This document shows positions 11,801-26,800 of a DNA stretch of 64,000 nucleotides, piece by piece (the stretch's first letter is position 1; every line of letters starts with the position of its first letter). The notes beneath the pieces were generated by a model, which was not told the origin of the DNA, searched no databases, and saw only the letters and a list, made by a program, of their open reading frames with translations. Source of the DNA: Isoperla grammatica (Eukaryota; Arthropoda; Insecta; Plecoptera; Perlodidae); the NCBI GenBank assembly GCA_945910005.1, contig OX246738.1:23966186-24030185 (forward strand), given 5' to 3'. Position numbers and translations under genes: made by a program.

Positions 11801-14800
11801 GTGGAACGTTTGATTATTTGTACGAGTTCTCGGAGACGCGCAAAGTATTGGAAGAGTTTTTCAAGTGTCCTGCTTCAAGTGAAGAAGGTGAGAAATATTA
11901 ATGCTCTGTAATTAGAAAGCTTATGTTCTACTCACTACTCAGTATGTCATCAAGTTTGTATTTACTAGATTAACCTTGCCTAGCTGTTAAATGCAATTCA
12001 TGCCATATAGGGAACCAAAGTGGGCGTTGACTGGTTCACACGCGTCTCCCGTTCCTATCTAAATAAGCCGTACTAGATTTTTCGTAAGCGCTACCGCCTG
12101 TACCAGAGAACGTACAAGAAGCAAATGCACATTCTAAGAAACTGTGAAGTTTCCTCTTTACAATGATATAAAACACTTTTATTAATCTCAAGTTTATATA
12201 GGTATACTTTCGAGTTGAAGTGAACGCTGTTTGTACAGTGCAGTGTTGACAAATCTCAAGTAAAAAACGTATGCATATTTTTATAGCCTACGACCGTGAC
12301 AACAACTTGCACTTGCATAAGCAATGTGTCTACTGTTGCCATGAATTGTCAAGTACAATAATGTTTCATGGAAATGCCAAAAATATGTTTAAAATTGTAT
12401 GTTAATGCAACCCATGAAAACAATCTGGCAACCGCGCTCGGTCGGCAGCCGCCGAGTCCGCCTAATTTGGTGGTATTTTCGACACATTCACACACATATC
12501 TCGTACTCATTTAAATTTGGGCTACGTTGAGTAACCAACTGATAGGTCATATTGAGCAGTATGAACTGTCGAATAATGTGATGTAATTTGTTTTCATAAC
12601 TTTTGCGTGTATCAAAAGATACAGCGAGTTACATTTTCGTTCCATGCTTACTCTTATGGACGCGCGGACCAGTGTGAGCCAAAAACCTTCCCGCCTTCAA
12701 AACTTTGGTTCCCTATAGAGCCCCCAAACTAGACTGGTCTTCTGTAACCAGTCCATTGAACATGTTGGATCTACGCTGTTCATACGCCCACAATTGGCAT
12801 TATTCATAATATGATGTGTATTTTAGTTGTACCCAGTAGAGATAAGATTCTGTTTCTTCCAATACATATTCTTTTTTTTTTTTTTTCCTTCTTGTGCCAA
12901 GATGGCTTTTTCAGCCATTCTTTTGTCTTACTATCCAATATAAAACTGCTTCCTTTTCTGGCCTGCTCATATCATTGGGCAGGGAGTCGATAAAAACCTT
13001 GAGGGCAGCACATCTAAAAAGATGTGCCCTGTCTTGTACATCGGAGCTGCACAATTTACACGTTGCCGGTTCTTTGCTGATGTTAAAGCGGCTCAGGTGA
13101 TGCTGCAGGACGTCATGGCCTGTTGCCAGCCGGAACTGGGCGGTGGCCGTCTTTCTGGACCAATTTTTATCAGGTCCTCTGTTGATCTCTGCCCACCAGC
13201 TTTTGGCTCGTAAGGCCTCTTCATATGTGCTTTTGTACGCCTTTTTGATGGCTGTCTTGATCTTGATTTTAGCACCTCTGAAGGACGTAGCCGCAGCTTG
13301 TGGAGGAGCAGCTTTCGTAGCTTTTTTGGCCAAGAAATCAGCTTTATTCTATCTAGTTCATCTTTCAAACTTGTACACTTAAAACGACGTTTCTATCTTG
13401 CTCTCCGTTTTCACACATTTTGCTCACTTGAGTGGACCACTCTCATTCATGTTCTTAATTTTCCAGTTTCCACAGACTTCCACGAGCTCGATTACGAACT
13501 GCGTAGACAAGCCGGGGCCGGCAGTAGCTACGTGGGCCAGCGTTTGGCCAAGGGAACAGCAGGGGAGGTAGAGGAATCACCTCGGAAGCCAAACAACGAC
13601 GGACATTTTTTAGATCTCTCTGCCGACGACACAGGCTCAACGGAAGACACTGAAATTGGACTACAGGTAAACCGGAGCAAACTGTCCTTGCAATGTGCGC
13701 TCGAATGATTGATTGAAGGCTTAACATTTCAGTTCACAATCGATTAGCCACAGAAAAAATTTCACTTACCACAACTATTTTTGTACAAGTCATTGTAAAG
13801 TCAGCCCCCTTCCTCCCAACAAGACAGTGTGGCCCCCACCCCTAGCTGGACCTTCTTTAAAAATACTCAATAGGCCCTATCTTATTGTGCATGGCATGAA
13901 TTTGTACAAGGGTGCTGATTTGCTATTTTGAATACAGAAAAAACCAATACACTTCAAGCTGCCATTACTACTGTAGAGCATTGGGAGCGACTCGTTAGAT
14001 GCGCTAGGTGTGTCTACCAATCAGATTGCGAGTTTATCGCTTCAGCAGCGTTGCTCGCGAAACGAACCCATTCAACAATGCAAGGCTTATATATTTCTTA
14101 TATATTATCTTGACTCCCTGCCCAATGATATGAGCAGGCCAGAAAAGGAAGCAGTTTTATATTGGATAGTAAGACAAAAGAATGGCTGAAAAAGCCATCT
14201 TGGCATAAGAAGGAAAAAAAAATATATATATTTACTGTATTTTGATCAACGACAGAATCTATAGCCTACACAAACCACATTTTTTCTTCCACATTTCAAG
14301 GTAAACAAAAGCTGCAATTTGTTTCTGCCAACGAAATTGTATTTGAAACAGCTACATTAGTCTTCCATCACAGATGCATTTAGGTTATGAACATGTTATG
14401 ACATGACGTGTCATGTGGTTGCATTGCTCGCATTAGGTCTACCAAAGATCGCACTACTGTAAACACTTCGACGCGAGCAACGCACGTAACGCAGTAAACG
14501 CGTCGCTCCCAACTCCCAACGCTCTACAGGAACGGCAGCTTAATGTCTAGGGTTGGAATTCATAGTCGGCCCCTACACCTAGGGGCACCCATTGTTGCTA
14601 TGGATTTGTTTTGTTTATGGGAAATAACATGGAAACAATTGTTACCTTAGCAACAATGGGCGCCCCTAGGTGTAGGGGCCGACTATGAATTCCAACCTAA
14701 GTCTCAGAGACGTACAATCCCTATGTATCTCCATGCTTGCACCTCCTCATTAAAAATTTAAGAAATTAAATTTTGTTTATATCTTTGCTATAATATTGAG

Positions 14801-17800
14801 TTTCATTATATTGATCACATCAGCTTGTATTTCAAAAGTTGTGCGGATCATTGAAATTGCAGTCACTTGTTTTTTGGAAAATTAAACAGTACTTGAAATA
14901 GTCAAACATCCTTTTTCCCTGACCAAACTAGTGTGGCTGTGAAGTGGCCAATCTAATATAGAAACTAGAATAATGCAGTGGTAAGTGTTCAGGTTTCAAT
15001 GCTACCACCATCGTCAAGAATCAACCATCAACCAGTTTATCCACAGCCTTCCAAATAACTCACAAGTTATTTCTCTCCAATGGCTATAATGGCTATAGGA
15101 CTATGCTAGTTTTTATTTTCAATGAGCTTCTTTGGTGATTTTTTATTGACAGCAATAGAAATGAAATCTCTACCTCTAATACCTATCGGATCATGTTAAA
15201 ATTAACATACATGACGGGAAGGTAATTTATTTACTATAAAATGGCAATCTCACATTTTGCCACGATTTTGTTTTAGAAAAAACTTTCAAGTAACTGTGGT
15301 GGAACTTTATAACTTCTTGACCTATTTTTTCTACCAAACTATTGATGTTCAATCCACATCAATGCTTGTATGTTCCGAATTTCAACTTGATCAGACTCTC
15401 CGTTCGACTGCTGTCTCGATACACAATATCGAAAACAAAACGGAATGAGTGCCGTACAAGTAGAATAGAGATGCTTGCTTAAAAGTAAACCAATAAGTTA
15501 CACAGTTTAATTTTAGTTTGCATACATGAAAAAAAGTTTTGCCAAGCATACATTTTTATTTGTAAATGGCTAGTACTATTTTTTGCCTCCGGTTGAATTC
15601 ATTACCGTTGAGGTAGGTGTGCTCAGGTAGGCCTACTACATATTGGTGTTCTTCTGCAGGTTGGCCACAGTCGAAACTTCACCCTTTCTCCCGAGACGAC
15701 GGACTGCGACTCCAACTGCGGCGACCTTGACTCTGAGGCCTCCCTTATGGAGGGGGAGGGGGTCTGTCAAGGCAACGTCGGGGAGGCGTTGGGGGTGGTG
15801 CCAGACTCACTTCGGGTGTATTCCGGTATGCCGGTTCTGGAAGACGGACTCAGCTCCGGGCATGCGTCTGACACGGACAATAATAACCCCACAGGTGAGT
15901 CAAGTGTAAACATACTGGGAAAACGGTCTTTATGACGCGTTGATAAGCGAGCTCATCTTCATCCATGACCATCTTGTTCAAAAGTTTTCAGAACTACCAC
16001 CATTGTTTAAGAATTGCATCGACCAGTGCACAGCCTTATAAATAAGTAGGTAACTAACGGAAAGTACGACGTCTCTTCACTAGGATAATAATTAAATTGG
16101 TTTTTATTTTCAGAGAGCTTTTACTTTTGTCATGTTCACTTGACTTGACATGTTATTGGCAGCAATATAAATGCAATTTGTATCTCCAATTTGTATTGGA
16201 TCGAATTAAAATTAATAGATTCGTGACTGGACGGAAATTTACTGTAAAATGGCTAAATCTCACATTATGCTGCCATTTTGTTGTTTAGAAAAACTGTGTA
16301 ACTTCTTGACTTTAGGATTCGAATCTTTATCGGGTAGGGCAAAGTAATGTTAATTGTTAAAAACGAAAAAAAAATCGCAGCTACTTTCCGAGAAGCTACT
16401 GTGTATTCTTGCTTGTCGGGGGTGGCGAGCGGACTGCTGCTTGCTGATTACTACATGCTGTGATTACTGCGGGCAAGTTCTGGGATGCGATCTACATTAC
16501 CCTCTCTCCCTTCCCCTGCCCTGTATTCCAGTGGCCGCAGTTATGTGCAAACAGTCCAACCCACACAGCAACCAGTGGTTGATATAGGCAGACAACAGCC
16601 TTTAACCGCGGGGTTTCGTGGGGGGGGGGGGGGGGGGGGGGGTTTACTGGGGCAAAATAACATCATTTAGGCTTTCAGGATTCGGGTAATCCGATTCCTG
16701 GAAGGTCTGGAACCCGATACAAATTTTCTTACCCTATAACATCCCTAGTATAAAATATTGATATTATTGATTGAATGATTGATAATCGATTAAACATGCA
16801 TGATTATTGATTTTTAAATTCTCGAATGGCAACCCTAAAATAAATAGTTTATCCTACTCTAACAATGGAAATTTACAATACTTACAAATTTGTATCTACT
16901 CCAAGCTCTCAACAAACACCATCAGCCTGTTGGGACTGATATTCTCCCCCCCCCCCAAGTCAGACTTGCTGGTTCTTTATTTTGTTTTATGTATTTTTAT
17001 GTTATAGTATTACTGATAAAAAGACAGATTACGGAAATTGAACGAGAATTTGTCCGGAGGAAGAATTCTCCAGAAAAACAAGTGGATGTGTTAGAAAAAA
17101 TGTTTTCCCTTGGAAAAAGTAACGAACATTCTTACGATACCACCGACATCGAGCTTGAAGCCCTGGATCCTCTTGGTATGTACAAATTAAATTTTCATTG
17201 CAGGAATTGTGTGGTAAAAGAGTAGTAGAAGTAACGGTGAGTGACTTGTTGGTTCTGCGATTACAGTGGGTGGTGCTGGAGTCACACCGCCCCCACCCGC
17301 TCCTCAGCCCCATCGGAGCATCACCCTAGACGCACAGTCTCTTGGCCTCAGTGACTCGGTGGAAGCAGCCATCAAGGACATTCGGATGGCTCTTCAGCGA
17401 ACCAAGCCTCTCAAGTCGCCAACGAATGAGAGCCCAGAACAGACAAACAGCCCTGTCTGGATTCCAAGAAGAGGCGACAAAGAGGAGGGGGGAGAAGATG
17501 GTGAGTTGGCTAGCATATTATTTGTATTTGTCAATCAATGAAAGTGAGGTCACATGGATTGTGGACTTGTGTAGTAGGACTATATTTTAATGTTTTCAAT
17601 CCGCGGATATAAATCTTCGGACCACCTCGGCTGGGAAAAAGACTTACGACCACACTGATCGGCTGAAAGCTTCATCCACAACGAGCACATCCACGTCTAA
17701 ATCCCACATTTAGCCCCAATCAGTAGCTTCTGCATTTCTATAAAATTACTGTTTTGAGGTTTCACAAGCATGTGTTGATTCAAACTCATGCACGTAGTCG

Positions 17801-20800
17801 GAACTGTGCAACCTAGCTGTGATGCACAATTGTCACAGTACTTTCAATGTTTTCCGTTTTGTGCCAGAAGAGGCGGACACCGACCTGGAAACCGATCGTC
17901 TTCTTGGTCAACAGCGCACAGATGATCACGGCTTCTTTGAAGACAAATTGGTAAGCATGTTTCAAAGTTATGTTTCTATTGTGATTATGTATGTTACGTT
18001 TCATGTTTTTCAGTGAATGATTGTCAGCACATGAGATATATGTACTAGATATGCTATATCTATGATCGTACATTAGTGGCTATGCGGGCCTTTTTAAAAC
18101 TTGGTTTGGGCTCTGAATCTGGCTAGTCTTGTCTTTAGTCTCGAGCTTTCAACAGAAAATCTGTTACTACTTAGTATCACGACAATGCAGGCTCTATAGT
18201 TATTTAAGATACACTTTGAACATGATTATCATGAATGTGTTCTGCATGGGTTGTGGTTCTTCAAGTTGTTCTTTCCTCCTTAGGGTTGGCGCAAGCCCAA
18301 GTCCCGCACGGTGATGCCGCCAGTTACCACCAAGACCACCACCCCCCTGGCAACCACCAAGCTCCCCCTGGTAGCCAGTAAAATTGCAACCACCTCCTCC
18401 TCCCTGACCAGCCCTTCCGGATCCCCCCTAGTGGTGGCCGCTAGCACCAGTGAGGCGGTGGTAGCTGACCAAGAGACTGCAGACAAAGCCGTCTCGCCAC
18501 AGAAAGATGTGCAAGGGAAAACTAAGAAGGTGCGGGGCTTTTCTTGCTTCCCTTTAACACTGTTGCATTAATGTTGTTGTTTTATGGCAGAGAAACCCAT
18601 GCATGGCCGAGTTTAGTGAATCCTCGAGACGTCAAACACTGAAAATTATGTTCTCTTTGGGGTTTCAACTTGAATGCACGGTTAAATTTAAAAGTTGCTG
18701 TGTAGGCACTAGGCATGAACTTTTCAAGTATTACTATTTTTTGGAACCTACATTATACTAACTTCTTCATTGTAAACTGCATTCCTAAAGACCATCTTAC
18801 CAAAAAAGGACAGTCAAACCTGAACAGCTACTTCTCACTTGCCCTGATATTGCACGGTTAAGTGCAGCCGCACACAGTTAGAAACAATCGAGTCTGGCCA
18901 TCATTTTGCAAACGACCGTGGCATGGGCACCAATATCATTTAAACAAAGTTGAAGTGATGTGTGAGTGTGACTTGAGACATTAGGTCATGTCGTGATGTA
19001 AATATTTAGGGATGAGATCGTTTAACGAGTAAATATTTAGTGGTTGACCACTCAAAATAGACAATGCATTCTGGTGGCAAGAAAATAAAGTATCAAGGAG
19101 GAGTTTATCTGTCAATTGTTCATTGTTGTTTTATTGTTAAATCATCAATGGTTCCATAAGGAGGTTGCTTAGCAGTGCTATCTATGTGTTTGTTTGAGTC
19201 CTGAATGGGTTATTGCCAAGGGTCTTGGCCGCATACATGAATGCTGTTCCAAAAATGTTGGTTGGTATCTGTTTTTACATTGGCATGCTCAAAACTTAAT
19301 GTTTTCAAAGTTTTTAGGAGGCATCCCATATGGCGTACTAATCCAATATTCAAAATTTGGCAACTAAACATCACATTAGTTTATTTCGTTGCCACCAGAA
19401 TGCACACAGTCTCTTTTTAAATGACGTACTGTACTTTTATTTTATGGTTGTAGTGTACCTATAATAACAGTACAATAATACTTGGGCTGCATATGTTTCA
19501 TGTAAGGATCACTCGAATTGGAGCCTGCTAATATAATACAGGCAATTGTAGTCTTGTAGTTTTTACGGTAAATCTGCTTGGTAAATTTCATTGAAGACAA
19601 TGCATGCATACTCACTAAATGAATGTTGCCTCGGGTTTGTTCAGTCCGAGTCACAAAACTTCCATCAGCTATCTCAGAGATACAGTACTTATGGCATACT
19701 GAATAGCTGGTAGGGTGGTGGTGGTGGTGGTGGCATACTGATCACAGAGATAGATACTGTAGTAGAATAATTCCAATCAAAAAACATTTTTGTTTCAAAA
19801 CTATTTGTCTAGAAGGCAAACATATTTTAAATTCCAATATCATACAAATTTAGCTGTAAATGTGTCGCACCCATAAATCGTAGGCTAGGGCTAGTACTTT
19901 CTGCACACCGAATCAGTCACCCATTATAGGTACATATACTGTCGACTCTCGATTTACATGTGAAATAACAAAGATTTTGTTGTAAGGCCTATTGTGAATT
20001 ATAATGTTTAATGTCGGGCACAATCTATTTAATTGACATTTAATTATTTGTATTGTGATAAATGATACATTCACTGTAATTGGGCCTCTCTCTCTCTATG
20101 GTGGGTTTGTCCTCGGGAAGTATCATGGTCTGCAGTGTTTGATTATAATTTATAAGTGATCAAGCACAGCATCTGTCTTAAGAATTTTAAAGTGGTTTTG
20201 TGCATGTTTTATGTTGGATTAATAAGTAGGCCTACTTGGCTTAAGCACAGCATGTTTTATGTTATATAAATAATCTTCTTTTTCTATGTCCGCATTTTTG
20301 GCTTACTGGGCCATCATAATACGTAAAGGCTTAAGCTTGCCATTTCTGTGTTGGATTAATATACTGAGCATGTTTTAATATACCATTTCTATGCACGGAC
20401 TAATACCGGGCTTATGCACACCATGTTTTATATTGGATTAATAGTGGGTCTGTGTATACAATTTGTATGTGGATTGGGCTTATTATAAACATTAAACAGC
20501 ATCTTTAATGTTATATTGACTGGGTTTAAGTATACAATTTTTATGTGAATTAATGAATGATGAATTATAATGTATTAGGCTTGTGCACAGCATGTTTCAT
20601 GTCGGAATAAAAATGGATTTACTCACAGCAATTGTGGCATGTCGTGTTGTGGTCAAGATTAAGCATTGATTGCATTTGGCATATCATATTGAAATGAATT
20701 GTTCTGTTGCAGTGCTCGCTGCACACGAATGACCAAATTTTTGTACGGTTGTACACACATGCAGTATTTCTCTTCATACCTTAATGTTTGTTTCTCTTTC

Positions 20801-23800
20801 AGGAGAAGGATGGCAATAATAAAAAGAAGGGAAGAAATAAAGAAGGTAAGTTAGCTGAATCGTTGGCTTCTAGTTTAAGAAAGAATGTTGTAGGCCTGGT
20901 GTCACAGTCTGTTTTTACGAAGGTCTGTCTGTGTCCGGTGCCTGCATGTAGCTTTGATACTACCTACGTATGTAGTGCACCTTTCACACTTGAAACATAC
21001 AAGATTAAAACTAACACATCTGCAGGCCACTTCACATTTGCTATTATCACTTGAGAGTAACGCATCTGTATTGGGAATTATGTGAAGGTTTCTTGAGTAT
21101 AGCTCAGGATGTTTGAACTTTAACTATCTCTTTGCTTGTTTGAAATACAATGGAACATCGACTATAGGCCTACGGTGTGTAGTTATTAGTGGCTAAATAC
21201 AAATGTACTAATACCTGAATTCCCATAGGATATGCGTGGTACCGTACGTAGGTACTTCAAAATTCAAGATAGCTGGGTCATGCAGACTTGACGATTACTG
21301 GGCGGTGGCACCTAATGCAACAATGCACATTCATGTTTTAATATGGGTAGAACTAAGCGTGATCTATTTGCTATTGACTCACTCATTTAATAGTCTTGCA
21401 TTGACATAGTTTCAAGAATGCATTGCACTGTGATGTCACTGGAAAAGGTTGCAAGCTACTTTGTACAACAACACCTTTAAAGTGTATCAACCCAGTGCAA
21501 ACATTCACGATTCACCTACATTATCACCAGTAAAATAATTGCTTGGTTAGGCCTAGCTAATAAAATCACAAGTTGTATGAAATGATTTAGAACAGCATCT
21601 AGCTTAGTTACAACACTGAGTACGGTAATTCCTCGGATCAACATTAATTGCATTAGGCTACCATCTTGAATTGCCGACAGACCCATGTCCCTTGAATCAC
21701 TTGCCGATATTTAGGCAAGACACGTATTTTATGTTCCGAGTCATTCTATGTGCAGTCACTTAAATTTTTATTTTTAAATAATCAATGATCGAGCATGCAT
21801 TGTCCGCCATACTGCACCCCCGTTGACACCTTTCATATCTATTCCTTTTGAATTATACAATATAATGGTAGGTCTTTTCTCTTTTGGAGTTATCAATCAT
21901 AATGAGTAAATTTTATATGATGACACCATCAAGTGTTGAACATACTAGTTAAAACAATTTGACCATACATTTTAATCGATTTGGATTTATAGGTATGAGC
22001 ACATATAGGCTAGGCCACACGAGGCCGCTAAATATTAGTCCGGGACTAACTTGTTTTTCCATGAAAACCACACTTTTGATTGGTGGTTGACAAGGAGAAA
22101 AGTCAGAAAACAAGTTAGTCTCTGACTAAATATTTAGCCGTCCATCATAATACCAGACCTTAGATGATTCTTCTAGGGCGTAGGGATATAGTTAAAATTG
22201 AGATCCTAACAATCATTAGGTACCGGTACTAGAGGGAAGGATGTTAATTTTTTCGTCACATAAAATCGTTAATTTCGGACCCTTCAGTATAAAATTCTGT
22301 CATGTAGTGTAACCTAAATTTCGATGAATGTAAGTTTATGCTGGGCAACATTCAGGTTAAAGAAAGTTTTATACGTACTGTATTGGAATCCAGTTTGGAA
22401 CCGAGGCATCGAACATGTAGGTTCAGCATTTGAATATGCTGCAAAAATGCAAACATTTTTGTAATGATCGTTTATTTTTTAAATTAGGATGTTTGCACAC
22501 AGTTTTAGGTCTAAATCTAGGACTAGCCTAAGCCTAATGCATTGAACATGTAGGTTCATCATTTGAATATGCTGCAAAAATGCAAACATTTTTGTAATGA
22601 TCAATGATCATTTATTTTTGAAATTAGGATGTTTACATCCTTAACAAACAAGTAAACATGAATACATATAATATATGGATGCCTCAAGGACAAGAGTCAG
22701 TATGAAAAGTGGAGATGGGTGATGTGTAGTTATTTTTTTATGTTTTCCAGAAATTAGTATTAATTGACCTAATTCTAAACTATTCGAAAACTAGGATGAA
22801 AGAATCTCCGATTTTTTAAAAATGAAGTTAACTTAACAGTAAAAAAAAAAACTAAGTTTAAACAATAGATAATTCCACATTATGTTGACCAGTTACATAG
22901 TTCATTAATTATATCCATCAATATAGTACATGTTCTTTATTTTCTATGGGATTTCCTCTGATGGATTCTTGTTATGTTCTTGCACTGTCCACTCCTTCAC
23001 TCTGCTGTATGCGGTGTGTGATGGTAAGTAACAGTTGCACTGCTTTACCTGATGTATGTGCATGGTACATAGCCAAGGTAGTTTTACTACTCTAGTATAA
23101 AGCTAGAAATTTTTCGAGTAATTTCCTGAATCATTCACTAATAAAAAAATATCGTACCTGCCTATGAAATCATTGCTTCTTAGATACTTTGACTGTGATT
23201 AGGTCATGTGTCTGCATCTTCACTTGCTTGCTTATTATGTGCATTGTGTTATTTACTAGTTTCCGATTGAAGTAGCTAAGTATGTCACAGTTCTGATTAC
23301 TCTTGTGTAAAGAAATTCCCTTTCGAATGGGGTTTCTAGGTAAGTTGACAATCTTGTATCTCTTGTTGTAATTTAATCTTAGTTAAGAATGTAAATTAAA
23401 AGATAAAAATGGTTAAGTGAACGTTTGGAGCAGGCCTGTGCTTATAGTAATCTATTGACTATGGAGTGAAGGGAAGCTAGGATATAAAAATATGAGCCAA
23501 ATCATGTAGGCCTAACTACAGTAATCAGTTAATTTATTTACCTATTTATAAGCAAATACCCTGCGGCGTTCTCAGCTTTGCCTCGGACGAAGAATAGATC
23601 TATGGATGCTAATAAATAAACACATTAAACGTACACATGACATACATACATACATACATACATACATACATACATACATACATACATACATACATACATA
23701 CATACATACATACATACATACATGCATATATACATACACACATAGCCTACATACGGTACATACATACATACATGCATACATACATACATACATACATACA

Positions 23801-23820
23801 TACATACATACATACATACA

Positions 23821-23854
<34 letters not shown>

Positions 23855-26800
23855 CATACATACATACATATATACATACACATATAGCCTACATACATAC
23901 ATACATACATACATACATACATACATACATACATACATACATACATACATACATACATACATACATACATACATACATACATAGCCTACATACATACATA
24001 CATATACATACATACATAGCCTACATACATAGCATACATACATATCATACATACATAGCACACACACATATCATACATACATAGCACACACACATACATA
24101 CATACATACATACATACATACATACATACATACATACATACATACATACATACATACATACTCTTCCTACTGCATACATACTACTCTTGTGATACTTTGC
24201 ATCCATGCACTGTGTACAGTAGTATAGCAAGGTAGGCACAACCTTGCATGCTGTTAAAAACTTACATCTTTGATCTTTGCTTGCCCTCAAGGTATTGTGT
24301 GCGTGCCAGAGTAGACCTCCATAGTATTCTATCGTGCATGTATTAACTAAAGTAATTTATCAGTTATGTTGTATTTAAAATGACCCAAGAAAAGCCTACA
24401 TCTTGTGCAACCAGATACATAGTTTATCTATGCTGATATGTTAAGACCCATGAGATTGTTGCATTGGTACAGAAGTGTGTGTGCAATAATAGTCCACGTG
24501 GTTGTGACTGACTGACTGACTGACTGACTGACTGACTGACTGACTGACTGACAGACATATTTACTGTTGAGAACCAGTGATCTCTACAATGTTGACTGTT
24601 CTGTGAAGAAGCTCTAGGTCTACGCACAATTGTCGATTTCAGGATTGAATTGGAATCTTATTGGTACCGCCAAGGGTAGTTTGATGAGGTGCATTGTCAT
24701 TTGTCAATAAACTAAAGCTACATTCTTTTACCAAGGCTTGGTAGGTGGGTATAGGGTCTCTAAACGTATTTTGTTATTCAATAGTAGCTTGCCTCGCTCA
24801 CGCTTGTTACCACCCACAATGTCTATCAGTTGTAGACGTTTTGTTTCAAAACTTGGGTTCCAACTTCCAGGGACTAGTCGTACTTCACGGAACGCAGCCA
24901 CACCTTTCAAGTTTGCCACATCTTGTTTGTATGAGTACTCATACTAGTGTACTATAGTGATGACTTTTAGTAGCGCATCCTGCGAAATCTTGCCCTACAG
25001 CGCATCATTTATCTCATTTTGGTAGCTTACCAGCTGGTTCACAAAATATTTTCCATGATTTGCATATGCATCTTTGAATCAGACATAATTTTGCAAAAGC
25101 AAGACAAAATAATTCCATCCATCATTGCTATGTATGAATTTATCAGCTTCAAGTATGAGTTTGTATTTGTAATCATAACAATACAATTATTTGTATAAAT
25201 GCTTCTTTTGATTGATCTCACTGAGAGGAAGTATTTCTCTATGTATAGGTCTAGAGAAACTCCTGTTAGTGATGATCAATGGAACAAATCAATTACAATA
25301 GCAACCAATATTGGTGTGTGAAAGTGAGTAGAATATAGCTTAGGTTACATTGATAGATGCCAATCAGCTGGAATAGTATAATGTAGGGATAGGATTCAAC
25401 AGCTTACCTTCTATATAAGGTGATGAATATGAGAGTAGAAAGTGCACATTGAAGACAAAACAAAAATGATAAGACATTTCGACATGAGGTCTTGATCACT
25501 CAAGAGGAAGATGTCTAGCCATCTAGATCTTCAGACTAAATATTTAGCAGGTCATCACAATACTGGACCATAGTGAAATATCAGTATGCTACTTGACTAA
25601 CTGTAAGAAACATCGTTTAAAATAACGTACTTGAGCTTAAATCTGTAGGCTAACTTAAAAGTAGAACCAAGCAACAGGAAATGTTTGTTGATCATCTAAA
25701 GAATATCCTTGTTTTTTCCGCTAAGTTGTTAGTGAAGGTTGAGATGTTGTGATGTTGTGACGTTATTCTATACTGTTGAAGAGTGCAACATATATTCAAG
25801 TTGGCTATAAATACGTTTTTGTTGTTTTTGTGTTATACGTAGCATGTTGTTTCTAGCGTTTGGATAAAGAATGTAGATTGATATTCCTATGAAATTAACT
25901 AATTTACTTGCAGTGCTTCAATATAAGGTAAATAATTTCTATTTGTAAATGTAAAATGTTGCTATCTTTAGTGAGTAATCTTGAAATAAGAATCTTTGAT
26001 ATATTTACCATACAGTACAAGATAATGTGATCTTTCAAGCATGACACGCTCCTACGTAGTACCGGTATTATTTTAGTATGCTGTACGGTGTGGTATTCCA
26101 TGGGATTATTGTAAAGTTTTCACTTCAGCTTGCTAGGAATCATCTCTAGGATTGACCATGAAAACTAGGTGCAAACCCCCAAACACAAGTGTCCCGGCTG
26201 GAAACTGCATGAAACTCCTTCTCTTTATCTTCTTCTTCTATTTGAGCACTTGCAATACTATCCATCTGGTAGATGTTTAACGATTGTCAACAATCACATT
26301 GATTTTACTCATGAAATTATGTAAACTCTCATCAAGTCTCCAATATTCCTGGTAACATTGTTTTAAGAAGCGAATGATTTTTTTCCGTTGGTTATAGTTA
26401 CCAATGTCTAGCCGTGCTCGGAAATCGAAATCTAAAAGCTAGGCTTAAGTTGATTGTTGTACTGTTAGCTCTACCACCTCATTGAACCTTGTTACTCCTC
26501 AATGTTTCAGTAATGATTCACGAACCCGCAGTGTTGATCGAGGGCGTTCTATTCCGTGCCCACTACCTCGGATCCACACAGCTAGTGTGCGAGGGACAGC
26601 CTACCAAGTCCACTCGCATGATGCAGGCAGAGGAGGCTGTATCTCGTATCAAGGTCAGTCACTCACTCCAACAATATTCTTTCTTGTATTGACTGTTCAT
26701 AACTCTCACATTGGTGTGTATTTGTTACGGAATGTCACTATTGTCCTTCATATCCATTTACCATGAAAGAGGAGTGCAAAATGCAGTCCGTTTTGGGGAA

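Larger units (their letters stand above)
20846..26510 (+). other. Mint intron 14
   Basis: Contains a hairpin-rich MITE fragment around 22040-22140 (ACTAACTTGT...ACAAGTTAGT), a ~95-bp direct duplication at 22407-22640, the (ACAT)n array, an (ACTG)n tract and a repeat fragment at 25390-25510. No coding exon seen. Confidence 0.6.

Noticed and set aside
18280..18486. Antisense frame over Mint exon 13
   Set aside because: Shadow of the Ser/Thr-rich coding exon; no independent support.
23638..24160. CRISPR-like array
   Set aside because: Tetranucleotide microsatellite in a eukaryotic intron; no spacer-repeat structure.
23572..24290. Several long frames of repeated Tyr/Met/Cys or Ile/His/Thr residues
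   Set aside because: They are read from the (ACAT)n microsatellite.
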